Source of the DNA: Streptomyces sp. S4.7
GTDB taxonomy: Bacteria; Actinomycetota; Actinomycetes; Streptomycetales; Streptomycetaceae
Assembly (NCBI RefSeq): GCF_010384365.1
Contig: NZ_CP048397.1
Coordinates: 1,674,001 to 1,738,000 of the forward strand
DNA: 64,000 nucleotides
Direction of reading: 5' to 3'
Under the pieces are notes generated by a model. That model saw only the letters and a program-made list of their open reading frames with translations, was not told the DNA's origin and made no database searches. Below are positions 1-14,153 of the stretch, one piece after another. How positions within the stretch are numbered: position 1 is the stretch's first letter; every line of letters begins with the position of its first letter. The position numbers and the translations under genes are program-made.

Positions 1-1026
<1,026 letters not shown>

Positions 1027-1938
1027 GTGACGGACACAGGCGCGACGAACGGCGGCAGCCCCGTCGTCCACGGCTACCCGCATCTCGACACCGTGCGGGC
1101 CGCCGTCACCGCGCTCTACCGGCGCATGTCGGACGACGGCATCCGCCGGTACGACACCAGTGTCGCGCCCGCCGACGTCGCCTTCGCCGACCATGACGAC
1201 CTCCATCTCGGGGTGCAGCGGGTGGCCCGCGCACTGGTCCAGCAGCTGCACCTGCCGGACGCCCGGATGATCGTCAGCTTCCGCGAGATGGAGCACGCGG
1301 CGAGCGTCGAACTGACGGCGGGCCCGGAGTACTTCATCGAGCTCAACGACCGTTTCCGGCGGCACCGCCGGGACATCGGCGCCGCCCTCGCGCACGAGAT
1401 CACCCATGTCCTGCTGCACCGGCTCGGGCTGAGCTTCCCCGGCACGCGCGACAACGAGATCCTGACCGACACCGTGACGACCTATCTGGGCGCCGGCTGG
1501 CTGCTGCTCGACGCGTTCCGCGAGGACCGGGACTCCAGCCAGAAGCTCGGCTATCTGACGCCGGAGGAGTTCGGCTACGTGCTGGCCAAGCGCGCCGTCG
1601 TGTTCAACGAGGACCCCCGCATCTGGTTCACCAGCCCGCAGGGCTACACCGCGTACACGAAGGGCAAGGCGCAGGCCGTACGGGACGAGCAGCACCCGCC
1701 GCTGACCACGGCGGGCTGGTCGGGCCGCCACCGCTACGCCAAGGACCGGCGATACGCGCTCGATCACCCCGGTGAGGCCGGGGACGCCGGGCGCCCGTAC
1801 GCCTTCGAGACGCTCGGCGACGGGCTGCGGGTGTCGTTCCCCTGCCCCACGTGCCATCAGCGGATCCGGGTGCCGGTCAGGGGCCGGGTGCGGGCGCGGT
1901 GCCAGCTGTGTCACACCGTCCTCGACTGCGACACCTGA
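1027..1938 (+). CDS. Putative zinc metallopeptidase with C-terminal zinc ribbon
   Basis: A 303-residue soluble protein. The GTG start at 1027 follows GAAGGGG. HEITH at residues 123-127 is a classical HExxH zinc-peptidase motif inside a helix-like stretch (ALAHEITHVLLH), followed about 20 residues later by an acidic segment (DNEILTDTV) that could supply the third ligand. The C-terminus carries two CxxC knuckles, 273-276 (CPTC) and 292-295 (CQLC), typical of a zinc ribbon. No signal peptide or membrane segment is seen, so it is likely cytoplasmic. Such proteins are usually annotated as hypothetical in Streptomyces; proteolysis is inferred from the motif only. Confidence 0.7.
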   Translation: MTDTGATNGGSPVVHGYPHLDTVRAAVTALYRRMSDDGIRRYDTSVAPADVAFADHDDLHLGVQRVARALVQQLHLPDARMIVSFREMEHAASVELTAGPEYFIELNDRFRRHRRDIGAALAHEITHVLLHRLGLSFPGTRDNEILTDTVTTYLGAGWLLLDAFREDRDSSQKLGYLTPEEFGYVLAKRAVVFNEDPRIWFTSPQGYTAYTKGKAQAVRDEQHPPLTTAGWSGRHRYAKDRRYALDHPGEAGDAGRPYAFETLGDGLRVSFPCPTCHQRIRVPVRGRVRARCQLCHTVLDCDT

Positions 1939-2033
1939 AATCCCCCTCACCGCAAGGGATTTCACCGAAACAGACGGATGGTCACCGTTCTGCCGATTTG
2001 GCGTGAAAGACCTTCTCGGGCGAAGGTCGAAGT

Positions 2034-3590
2034 ATGACGAATGAGCGGACAGCGGGCTCCGACCGTGCGCGGGACGAGCTGTTCTCGGCCGTGTACGAGG
2101 GCCGGGACGACACCGTCGTCGCGCTGCTGCGCTCCGGCGTTCCCGCCGAGGCGACCGATCGGGACGGCCAGAGCGCGCTCTACGCCGCCGCGGTGAGCGA
2201 CGAACCCGGCGCGGTCCGGGTGCTGCTGGCGGCGGGCGCCGACCCCGAGCGCGTGAGCGGGGAGGACGGCGGGGACCTGCCGCTGTGCGGCGCCGCGTGC
2301 GGCGGTCATACGGAGGTGGTCGTGGCCCTGCTGGCGGCGGGCGCGCGTCCCGACCGGCGCGAGGCGTACGGATTCACCGCGCTGGCCTGGGCCGTCGGGC
2401 AGGGACGCGCGGACACGGTGGAGGCGCTGCTGGCCCACGGGGCCGACCCCGACCTCCCCGGCCCCGGCGGCGGCGCCCGGGACGGTGAACCGCCGCTCGT
2501 GACGGCCGCGAGACGCGGCTCGCCGTCGACCGTACGGGCGCTGCTGCGGCACGGTGCGGGCGCGCGCGAGGAGGCGCTGGCCGAGGCGCGGCGGTGGACG
2601 GCGCCCGAGGCGGTGGAGCACGAACTGCACGCCGAGCTGCTGCCGGTGGCCGGCGGAGGCGGGGGCGGGGGCGGGGGCGGGGGCGACGAGACGGCGGTGC
2701 GCCGGATCGAGGAGGACGGCGGGGTGACGATCGTCGTCGAGACGCTGAAGGACGGCGTGCCGGTGGCGAGTCTGGAGCGGCAGACCGGGCACGGGGCGAT
2801 CACCACCGTCCTGGAGGAATCCCTGGGCGTCCGGACGCCGTTCGATGAGCTGGCGGGTCGGGCGCTGAGGTCCGGGGTGCCCGGCCGGGACGACTGGCGG
2901 GAGCAGGTGGCCGCGCTGTGGAGGCGTGGTGACGAGGAGTCGTTCGAGGCGGCGCTCGCCTGGTGCGCGAGCGACGACCCGCTGCGGCGCGCGTTCGCCG
3001 CGGACGTACTCGGAGGGCTCGGGGAGCTCGGGGATGACCGGCGGACCTTCGCGGACCGGGCACTGTCGCCGCTCCGGGAGTTGTGCGCCGGGGCCGGTAC
3101 GCCGGAGCTGATCGGCGCGGGCGTGACGGCGCTGGGGAAGCAGGGTGCGGCGGAGGGCCTGCCGGAGATCCTGCGGCACACGGGCCATCCGGACGCCGCG
3201 GTACGCCGCCGGGTGGCGGTCGCCCTGACCGGGCTCGTGCCGGGCGACCACGAGGAGGGGGTGGCGGCGCTGACGGCGCTCAGCGCGGACATCGACGGCT
3301 CGGTGCGGGAACGGGCGACGGCGGCCCTGGCGGGGGTCGACGCCGACACGCCCGCGATCCGCGCGGCCCTGGCGGCGCGGCTGACGGACCCGGTGGCGGT
3401 CACGGCCGCCGAGGCGGCCCGGGGGCTGGTGGTGCGCCGGGACCCGGCGGCGGTGGACGCCCTGGCCAGGATGCTCGCCGACGGGTCGGTGACCGGTCAG
3501 GCCCGCGAGACGGCGGCCGACGCGGTGGGCCGGCTGTCGGACACGGCGGTCCGGCGCAGGCTGGCGGGGTTGCTGCCGCGCGGCCGGTGA
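2034..3590 (+). CDS. Ankyrin-repeat and HEAT-repeat protein
   Basis: A 518-residue soluble scaffold. Residues 12-175 contain about five ankyrin repeats (for example DGQSALYAAAVS, GFTALAWAVGQGRADTVEAL). A poly-glycine linker at about 208-220, encoded by a GGGGGC microsatellite, separates them from a C-terminal half of helical HEAT-like repeats (residues 290-515). The start ATG follows GAAGGTCG. Both repeat types mediate protein-protein contacts and no catalytic motif is visible, so an adaptor role is inferred. It is not overlapped with its neighbours and ends at a bidirectional hairpin. Confidence 0.8.
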   Translation: MTNERTAGSDRARDELFSAVYEGRDDTVVALLRSGVPAEATDRDGQSALYAAAVSDEPGAVRVLLAAGADPERVSGEDGGDLPLCGAACGGHTEVVVALLAAGARPDRREAYGFTALAWAVGQGRADTVEALLAHGADPDLPGPGGGARDGEPPLVTAARRGSPSTVRALLRHGAGAREEALAEARRWTAPEAVEHELHAELLPVAGGGGGGGGGGGDETAVRRIEEDGGVTIVVETLKDGVPVASLERQTGHGAITTVLEESLGVRTPFDELAGRALRSGVPGRDDWREQVAALWRRGDEESFEAALAWCASDDPLRRAFAADVLGGLGELGDDRRTFADRALSPLRELCAGAGTPELIGAGVTALGKQGAAEGLPEILRHTGHPDAAVRRRVAVALTGLVPGDHEEGVAALTALSADIDGSVRERATAALAGVDADTPAIRAALAARLTDPVAVTAAEAARGLVVRRDPAAVDALARMLADGSVTGQARETAADAVGRLSDTAVRRRLAGLLPRGR

Positions 3591-3627
3591 GCCGGTCGTC
3601 GCGGACCGGGCGGGACGTCGGGAGCCG

Positions 3628-3644
3628 CCCCGGCGCCGCCGGGG
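3628..3644. terminator. Hairpin between convergent genes
   Basis: A perfect 7-bp G/C stem with a 3-nt loop sits exactly between the ankyrin gene and the stop of the convergent barstar gene. Position and stem support a shared terminator; there is no T tract, as is common in Streptomyces. Confidence 0.5.
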
Positions 3645-4031
3645 TCACAGCAGCCGCAGGACGCCCGGCGCGCGTTCGTCGATGATCTCCGTCAGCCAGT
3701 CGAAGACCGTGGGGCCGCGCCCGGCCTCCGCCTCGTCCAACTGGGCTTGGACCAGGCCTCTGTCGGCCTCGGGCACCCGGGCCAGCCGGAGCCCGAGCTG
3801 ACGCGCCGTCTCCTGGTGGCCCAGCGCGCGGCGCGAGAGTTCGTGGTCGCGCCATTCGATGACGAAGTCCCGGTCGTCCGGCGTCCCGTAGCCGCCGCCG
3901 AGACAGTCGGCGAACGCGTCGAGGTTGCGGCCGAAGTAGCCGTCCGGTCCGTTCACGGCCTCGCCGATCAGCTGCCAGAAGCGCTCCAGGCCGGTGACCT
4001 CCGCCCCGGGGATCACATAGGTCGCAGTCAT
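3645..4031 (-). CDS. Barstar-family ribonuclease inhibitor
   Basis: A 128-residue cytoplasmic protein of the barstar fold, which plugs the active site of microbial ribonucleases. The diagnostic stretch is GYFGRNLDAFADCLGGGYG, matching the conserved helix and loop of barstar-like proteins in which acidic residues mimic RNA. It lies 41 bp downstream of an RNase Sa-type gene on the same strand, so it probably protects the cell against its own unsecreted RNase. Pairing is inferred from adjacency plus the known partnership of these families. Confidence 0.88.
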   Translation of the reverse strand: MTATYVIPGAEVTGLERFWQLIGEAVNGPDGYFGRNLDAFADCLGGGYGTPDDRDFVIEWRDHELSRRALGHQETARQLGLRLARVPEADRGLVQAQLDEAEAGRGPTVFDWLTEIIDERAPGVLRLL

Positions 4032-4072
4032 GGGGCGGAGGCTACCCGTCCGTCGTAGTGGCGGCGTGCGGA

Positions 4073-4462
4073 TCAGCAGCCGTGGTCGACCAGGTCGAAG
4101 GACTCGTAGTGGTCGGCGGTGTAGTAGTCCTGCTCCTCGTTACCGGTCACGATGCGGCGTGCGCCCCGGTCGGGAGAGCCCGGCGTCTCGACCGTGTACT
4201 CGTGGTAGTAGCCGGTGGACTCCTGCGGCAGGATTCCTTCGCGGTTCTGGAAGACCCCGCCGTCCTGCGGATACGGGTAGGGGCCGCCCGCGTCGATCAG
4301 GTCGAGGGTGTCGTGCGCCTGGGACGGGAGGTCGGAGTAGCAGATGTCGCCGACCGCGAGCGGGGCGGCGGAGGCCGTGGTCGCGACCGTACCGCCGACG
4401 AGGAGGGTGGACAGGAGGGCGGCCGCGCCGCCGATGAGGGCGATTCGTGGGGGGATTCGCAT
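4073..4462 (-). CDS. Secreted guanyl-specific ribonuclease, RNase Sa type
   Basis: An extracellular RNase of the N1/T1/barnase superfamily that cleaves RNA 3' of guanosine. From ATG 4462 the protein has 129 residues: a signal peptide to about residue 33 (TASAA), then a mature domain closely resembling RNase Sa as I remember it (LDLIDAGGPYPYPQDGGVFQ, GYYHEYTVETPG). Catalytic residues expected for RNase Sa are present: Glu88 (HEYTV), the Arg pair at 102-103 (GARRI) and His118 (ADHYES). Cys41 and Cys129 should form the single disulphide. In-frame upstream starts exist at 4471 (ATG) and 4495 (GTG), neither with a good ribosome site. The barstar gene follows immediately. Confidence 0.93.
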   Translation of the reverse strand: MRIPPRIALIGGAAALLSTLLVGGTVATTASAAPLAVGDICYSDLPSQAHDTLDLIDAGGPYPYPQDGGVFQNREGILPQESTGYYHEYTVETPGSPDRGARRIVTGNEEQDYYTADHYESFDLVDHGC

Positions 4463-4579
4463 GCCCACCATGATGACGCGCGTAGACGTGAGCACGTCAA
4501 TGCCAAGTCCGTGGAGTTTTCGGGAAGTTAACCGGCCGGTACGGGCACGACATCCGCCCTTCCCGGCCGGTTTGTCGTC

Positions 4580-4615
4580 GGGGGCCGGACGAGCTGTTCG
4601 GCCCGTCCGGCCCCC
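4580..4615. terminator. Terminator downstream of helicase gene
   Basis: An 11-bp perfect stem (GGGGGCCGGAC paired with its complement) with a 14-nt loop lies about 50 bp past the helicase stop codon. A second, longer-loop inverted repeat (4530-4538 with 4564-4572) lies beside it. Confidence 0.6.
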
Positions 4616-4662
4616 GGCGCCGCTCAGCCCGAGAGCGGAGCGCGCTACTTCGAAACCACGTC

Positions 4663-6207
4663 CTACGCCGCCGTGCGGCGCCCGCCGTCGGAGCCCCGCT
4701 CCGGCGGGCGGCCACGACGGCCGCCCCGGCTGCCGCGTCCGGACCCGCCGGCCGCGCCCAGCCTGGACCCGCCGCCGCCCGAGCCCGCGCCGTTGCCCCG
4801 CCGGGCCGGCCGCGACGCGCGCGCCTTCTGCGGCTTCTGCACGGCGGCCTGCGGCACCTCGATGGTGATCGCGACCCCGGAGGGCTCCCGCGCACCGGTG
4901 AGCCGCGACAGTTCCTCGTCGGTCGACTTGACGCTGGCGGAGCGGGGCGCGATGCCCGCGTCCGACATCAGCCGCGTCATGTCCCTCTTCTGCTCGGGCA
5001 GAACGAGGGTCACGACGCTGCCGGACTCACCCGCGCGCGCCGTGCGTCCGCCGCGGTGCAGATAGTCCTTGTGGTCGACGGGCGGGTCGACGTTGACGAC
5101 CAGGTCGAGGTCGTCGACATGGATGCCGCGAGCCGCGACGTTCGTCGCGACGAGCACGGTGACCAGGCCGGTCTTGAACTGGTCGAGCGTGCGGTTGCGC
5201 TGCGGCTGGGAGCGCCCGCCGTGCAGTCCCGAGGCCCGTACGCCGCTGGCCAGCAGCCGCTTGACCAGCCGGTCCACGGCCCGCTTGGTGTCAAGGAACA
5301 GCAGCACCCGGCCCTCGCGCGCCGCGATGCGCATGGTGACGGCCTTCTTGTCGGTCTCGTCCATGACGTACAGGACGTGGTGCTCCATCGTCGTGACCGC
5401 GCCCTGGGAGGGGTCGACGGAGTGGACGACGGGGTCGGTCAGGTACTGCCGTACGAGCCGGTCGATGTTCTTGTCGAGCGTCGCGGAGAACAGCATCCGC
5501 TGCCCGTCCGGGCGCACCTGCTTGAGCAGCGCGGTGACCTGCGGCATGAAGCCCATGTCGGCCATCTGGTCCGCCTCGTCGAGGACCGTGATGGTGACCT
5601 GGTCGAGCCGGCAGTCGCCACGCTCGATGAGGTCCTTGAGCCGTCCGGGCGTCGCCACGAGCACCTCGGCGCCGCGGCGCAGCTGCCCGGCCTGCTTGCT
5701 GATCGACAGGCCGCCGACGACGGTGGCCATCCGCAGGTTGACGGCGGTGGCGTACGGGGTGAGCGCGTCCGTGACCTGCTGGGCAAGCTCACGCGTGGGC
5801 ACCAGCACCATCGCGTACGGTGCGCGCGGCTCGGCGCGGCGGCCGGCGAGACGGGCCAGCATCGCGAGACCGAAGGCGAGGGTCTTGCCGGATCCGGTGC
5901 GGCCCCGGCCGAGGATGTCACGGCCCGCGAGGGAGTTCGGGAGGGTGGCGCCCTGGATCGGGAAGGGCTCGGTCACACCGAGGGAGTTGAGGGTCTTGAG
6001 CAGGCCCGCGGGCATGTCGAGCTCGTCGAACGCCTCGACGGCGGGCAGCGCGGGGGTGATGGTTTCCGGCAGCGTGAACTCCTGCGGGCGCGCGACACGG
6101 CGGGCCGGCGCCTTCGCCGAGCCCTTCGCGGGGCCCTTGGCACGGGAGTTGACCGGGCGCTTGCCGGCCGGGCGGGGAGCGCGGGCCGGGCGTTCGGAGC
6201 GAGTCAT
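4663..6207 (-). CDS. DEAD-box ATP-dependent RNA helicase
   Basis: A cytoplasmic RNA helicase of 514 residues. From ATG 6207 (GGAAGG 11 nt upstream) it has a basic N-terminal tail of about 70 residues, then a Q-motif region, motif I (GRTGSGKT), Ia (PTRELAQQ), GG, motif II VLDEADQ, motif III SAT, motif IV, V and a variant motif VI (HRGGRTARAG instead of the usual HRIGRTGRAG). The C-terminal tail is Arg/Gly-rich, the type that binds RNA nonspecifically. It sits directly downstream of a cold-shock protein gene on the same strand with a hairpin between, so a role in RNA unwinding at low temperature is plausible. Confidence 0.93.
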   Translation of the reverse strand: MTRSERPARAPRPAGKRPVNSRAKGPAKGSAKAPARRVARPQEFTLPETITPALPAVEAFDELDMPAGLLKTLNSLGVTEPFPIQGATLPNSLAGRDILGRGRTGSGKTLAFGLAMLARLAGRRAEPRAPYAMVLVPTRELAQQVTDALTPYATAVNLRMATVVGGLSISKQAGQLRRGAEVLVATPGRLKDLIERGDCRLDQVTITVLDEADQMADMGFMPQVTALLKQVRPDGQRMLFSATLDKNIDRLVRQYLTDPVVHSVDPSQGAVTTMEHHVLYVMDETDKKAVTMRIAAREGRVLLFLDTKRAVDRLVKRLLASGVRASGLHGGRSQPQRNRTLDQFKTGLVTVLVATNVAARGIHVDDLDLVVNVDPPVDHKDYLHRGGRTARAGESGSVVTLVLPEQKRDMTRLMSDAGIAPRSASVKSTDEELSRLTGAREPSGVAITIEVPQAAVQKPQKARASRPARRGNGAGSGGGGSRLGAAGGSGRGSRGGRRGRPPERGSDGGRRTAA

Positions 6208-6245
6208 TCGGTTAAAGCACCTTCCTGGGCCTGTGGACAGCACAA

Positions 6246-6280
6246 GCCGGGGCCCGCACCGTGCAGGTGCGGGCCCCGGC
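6246..6280. terminator. Strong hairpin between cold-shock gene and helicase gene
   Basis: A perfect 15-bp G/C stem with a 5-nt loop lies 21 bp past the cold-shock stop codon and 38 bp before the helicase ATG. It may end most cold-shock transcripts and act as a read-through attenuator for the helicase; the second idea is inference. Confidence 0.75.
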
Positions 6281-6301
6281 TGCGAGGTACGCGTCCGGAA
6301 A

Positions 6302-6505
6302 CTAGGCCGGGACGATGTTCTCCGCCTGCGGGCCCTTCTGGCCCTGCGTGACGTCGAACGAGACCTTCTGGCCCTCCTGGAGCTCACGGAAGCCCGAGGT
6401 GGCGATGTTCGAGTAGTGGGCGAAGACGTCGGCGCCGCCGCCGTCCTGCTCGATGAAGCCGAAGCCCTTTTCCGAGTTGAACCACTTCACGGTTCCAGTA
6501 GCCAT
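6302..6505 (-). CDS. Cold-shock domain protein (CspA family)
   Basis: A 67-residue single OB-fold nucleic-acid-binding protein and RNA chaperone. Both RNA-binding motifs are intact: RNP1 KGFGFI and RNP2 VFAHY. The length is exactly typical. The ATG at 6505 follows GGAGAACGAC. About 100 bp of more A/T-rich sequence separates it from the upstream VWA gene terminator and must contain its promoter. Whether this copy is cold-induced or constitutive cannot be told, since Streptomyces carry several. Confidence 0.96.
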   Translation of the reverse strand: MATGTVKWFNSEKGFGFIEQDGGGADVFAHYSNIATSGFRELQEGQKVSFDVTQGQKGPQAENIVPA

Positions 6506-6603
6506 GTCGTTCTCCTAAACAGGTGCAGAGACGAATCCGCACTTCACGGATTCCTCGTCGCCGCATTGAGCCCCATCCGGAGAAGCCGGTGAAAACATTA
6601 AAA

Positions 6604-6633
6604 TGCGCCTGAGGAACATTCCCGTCAGGCGCA
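6604..6633 (-). terminator. Rho-independent terminator with T tract
   Basis: Reading the minus strand, a perfect 9-bp stem (TGCGCCTGA) with a 12-nt loop is followed by TTTTAATGTTTT. A U-rich tail like this is rare in such GC-rich DNA. It ends the VWA gene transcript and insulates the cold-shock gene. Confidence 0.85.
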
Positions 6634-6749
6634 CATAAAGTTCATGGGTACCAAAACTGCAACGCGGTCAGCCTAGCACGCCCCCGGCGCATACGCGGAT
6701 CCGACACACCGGGAGCCGCTGGGCGGATGTCATGGCCGGTCACGGCGGT

Positions 6750-7496
6750 TCAGCTCCGTACGATGCCCCGCGCGCGGGCCGCTGCGAGCCACTGCGGGAA
6801 TTCCGCGACGAGCCGGTCGTACAGCACGTCGTCCGGCACCTCCCGCGAGTCGGGTCCGGCGTGGAAGAAGCCCGCGTTGTCGACGGACCGCTTCCGCGGG
6901 ACGGGCAACTCGTCAAGTTTCCGGAGGAAGTCGAACTGCGAGCTGCGCTTGTTGCCGAAGCCCACGAACTGCCAGAACAGGGGCAGTTCGGCCGCCTTGC
7001 AGAGATAACGCTCGGCGGCGAGTCTGTTGATCGGCCCGCCGTCGGTCTGGAAGACCACCAGGGCGGGCGCGGTGGACCCGCTGTCCAGATAGTGGTCGAT
7101 CACCGCGTCCATGGCGAGGTGGTAGCTGGTTCTGCCCATGTGCCCGAGCCCGGCCACGATGCGGTCGATGCGGCCGTGGTGGTCCGCGAGTGAGATGTCC
7201 GTCTCGGCGTCGACGTCCGTGGAGAAGAACACGGCGGGGACGACACCGTCGTCGTCGAGATTGGCCGAGAGACCGAGCACCCGGTCGGCGAACGCCTGGA
7301 CGCTGCCGTCCCGGTAGTACTCGCGCATCGACCCCGAGTAGTCGAGGACGAGATGGACGGCAGCGCGCTGACCGCTCATTCCGTGCTTGCGCAGTGACAC
7401 GCCCGCCGCACGGTAGTGCCCGACGAGCGCGGGAGCGGTCTCCTCGATCTTGACGAGGCTGATCGCGGGGCCTCCCGCGGAGGGCACTGTGGTCAT
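6750..7496 (-). CDS. VWA-domain protein, tellurium-resistance TerF/TerY-like
   Basis: A 248-residue cytoplasmic protein with a von Willebrand A domain. The metal-ion-dependent adhesion site DYSGSM (DxSxS) is near residue 52, followed by the second-site region (GRTSYHLA) and the third acidic site (FQTDGGP). The arrangement and the N-terminal segment (VSLRKHGMSGQRAAV) resemble the VWA proteins that accompany TerD-type genes in Streptomyces. No TerD gene is adjacent, so the tellurium link rests on similarity alone. It is monocistronic, with its own T-tract terminator. Confidence 0.8.
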   Translation of the reverse strand: MTTVPSAGGPAISLVKIEETAPALVGHYRAAGVSLRKHGMSGQRAAVHLVLDYSGSMREYYRDGSVQAFADRVLGLSANLDDDGVVPAVFFSTDVDAETDISLADHHGRIDRIVAGLGHMGRTSYHLAMDAVIDHYLDSGSTAPALVVFQTDGGPINRLAAERYLCKAAELPLFWQFVGFGNKRSSQFDFLRKLDELPVPRKRSVDNAGFFHAGPDSREVPDDVLYDRLVAEFPQWLAAARARGIVRS

Positions 7497-7566
7497 GAGT
7501 GCTGCCGTTCACTCGACGGTGCGCGGGGGGCTTGCCGAGGTTACACCAGCATCGGAAACACATGTC

Positions 7567-7608
7567 ACGGCGCCCGCCGATGTCCGGTCGGGGACTGGCG
7601 GGCGCCGT
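7567..7608 (-). terminator. Terminator of gltBD
   Basis: A perfect 12-bp stem (ACGGCGCCCGCC) with an 18-nt loop lies about 80 bp downstream of the gltD stop codon. Confidence 0.6.
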
Positions 7609-7684
7609 GTCTTGCGGAGGGTCCAGGGGACGTCCCCCGGGCCGTCACCGCCCGTACGCCGTTGTACGGGACGTCAATCGGCCG

Positions 7685-9137
7685 TCAGACCGTGAGTGAG
7701 CGGTCCGTCGGGCGGATCGGGGCGTGCAGATCGCTCGCCCCGGTCAGATAGCGGTCGACGCCGCGCGCCGCCGAGCGGCCCTCGGCGATGGCCCACACGA
7801 TCAGGGACTGACCGCGGCCGGCGTCCCCGGCAACGTACACGCCGTCGACGTTGGTCGCGTACTCGGCGTCCCGTGCGATGTTCCCGCGCGCGTCCAGTTC
7901 GAGACCGAACTGCTCGACCAGACCGTTCTCCTGGTCGGTGCCGGTGAAGCCCATCGCCAGGGTGACCAGCTGGGCGGGGATCGTCCGCTCGGTGCCCGGT
8001 TTCGGCACCGGGCGGCCGTCGGTGAACTCGACCTCGGTGAGGTGCAGCGACCGGACGTTGCCGTCCTCGTCGCCCTCGAAGTGGGTGGTGGAGACGGAGT
8101 AGATCCGCTCGCCGCCCTCCTCGTGGGCGGAGGTGACCTTGTAGAGCATCGGGAACGTCGGCCACGGCTGGTTCGGGGCCCGGTCCTCGCCCGGCCGGGG
8201 CATGATCTCCAGCTGGGTGACGGACGCCGCGCCCTGGCGGTGCGCCGTACCGACGCAGTCCGCGCCGGTGTCGCCGCCGCCGATGACCACGACGTCCTTG
8301 CCCTCGGCGGTGATCGGGGAAACCGTCAGGTCGCCCTCCTGCACCTTGTTGGCGAGCGGCAGGTACTCCATGGCGAAGTGGATGCCCTTGAGGTCGCGGC
8401 CGGGCACCGGCAGATCGCGCGAGACGGTGGCGCCGGCCGCGATGACCACGGCGTCGTGGCGCCTCAGGAGCTTCGCCGCGTCGATGTCGCGGCCGATCTC
8501 CGTCTCCGTACGGAACTTGGTGCCCTCCGCGCGCATCTGCTCGATACGGCGGTTGATGTGGGACTTCTCCATCTTGAACTCGGGGATGCCGTAGCGCAGC
8601 AGGCCGCCGATGCGGTCGGCGCGCTCGTACACGGCGACCGTGTGGCCGGCCCGGGTGAGCTGCTGGGCCGCGGCCAGCCCCGCGGGGCCGGAGCCGATGA
8701 CGGCGACGGTCTTGCCGGAGAGCCGCTCCGGAGGGCGTGGGACGACGTCGCCGTTGTCCCACGCCTTGTCGATGATGGAGACCTCGACGTTCTTGATCGT
8801 GACGGCGGGCTGGTTGATGGCCAGCACGCACGCGGACTCGCACGGCGCCGGGCAGAGGCGGCCGGTGAACTCGGGGAAGTTGTTGGTGGCGTGCAGGCGT
8901 TCGCTCGCCGCCGTCCAGTCCTCGCGGTACGCGTAGTCGTTCCACTCGGGGATGAGATTGCCGAGCGGACAGCCGTTGTGGCAGAAGGGGATGCCGCAGT
9001 CCATGCAGCGCCCGGCCTGCTTGCTGATGATCGGGAGCAGCGAGCCCGGAACGTAGACCTCGTTCCAGTCGTTCTTGCGCTCGTCCACGGGGCGGGACTT
9101 GGCCAGCTCGCGCCCGGTGGTCAGGAAGCCCTTGGGG

Positions 9138-9145
<8 letters not shown>
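7685..9145 (-). CDS. gltD: Glutamate synthase (NADPH) small subunit
   Basis: Beta subunit of GOGAT, a 486-residue FAD enzyme that passes electrons from NAD(P)H to the large subunit for reductive transfer of glutamine amide to 2-oxoglutarate. N-terminal cysteine clusters for Fe-S centres are intact ([14 protein letters not shown] and CPAPCESAC). The FAD-binding glycine motif ([12 protein letters not shown]) and the NADPH-binding one ([11 protein letters not shown]) follow, and a C-terminal [10 protein letters not shown] completes the flavin site. Its ATG overlaps the gltB stop by 8 nt (ATGGCTGA), so the two subunits are translationally coupled. Confidence 0.97.
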
Positions 9146-13706
<4,561 letters not shown>

Positions 13707-14153
13707 CGGCTCTCCCGTCGTCGTCGTGGCATTTGCGTTGAACCGAGGGACGACGTTGGCCCTGGGCAAAATTTCGTGCAGGTTACATGATGGGTCGGCT
13801 GCTCAGGAAGCGGAAAGCTGATTCCAGCATGTGGACGCCGCTCGTGACGGCGAAGGTGGGTCAGAGGTGATCAGCGGCCAGCGGACCGCCGGACACCGGA
13901 CCACGGCGGAGCGAGCTTCATTGCCCGCAGCGCCTACGGCTCATGCCCGGAGTTCAAGCGTTCGAAACAGCCGGGTAACGGCTAGATATGTGACGCCATG
14001 CATAGTGTCCCACCCGAGTGGGGGAACCGCCGGGAGAGGGTGGAGGGATGTTCGTCACCACAGTGACGCCACCGCCCCGACCGCGCAATATGTCGTGCGC
14101 CGGGCGATCGGCCGTCCGGGCCACCGCCGACCGCCCGGGCCGGACGTACCACG
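13707..14153. other. Intergenic region upstream of gltB
   Basis: About 450 bp without a supportable gene. It holds the gltB promoter region, including the candidate GlnR box, and the 3' end of the VIT1 gene transcript. Short reading frames here have poor codon bias and no ribosome sites. Confidence 0.5.
13771..13786 (-). promoter_or_regulatory. Candidate GlnR half-site upstream of gltB
   Basis: On the minus strand the sequence reads GTAAC, 6 nt, GAAAT. This matches the GlnR a-site/b-site pattern (gTnAC-n6-GaAAc) of actinomycete nitrogen promoters except for the last base. Only one such pair is seen, whereas strong targets often have two. GlnR controls nitrogen assimilation in Streptomyces, which fits gltBD; binding here is inference. 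Confidence 0.4.

Noticed and set aside
5056..6351. Long plus-strand open frames opposite the helicase
   Set aside because: Same antisense effect; no recognisable domain, and the helicase motifs are complete on the minus strand.
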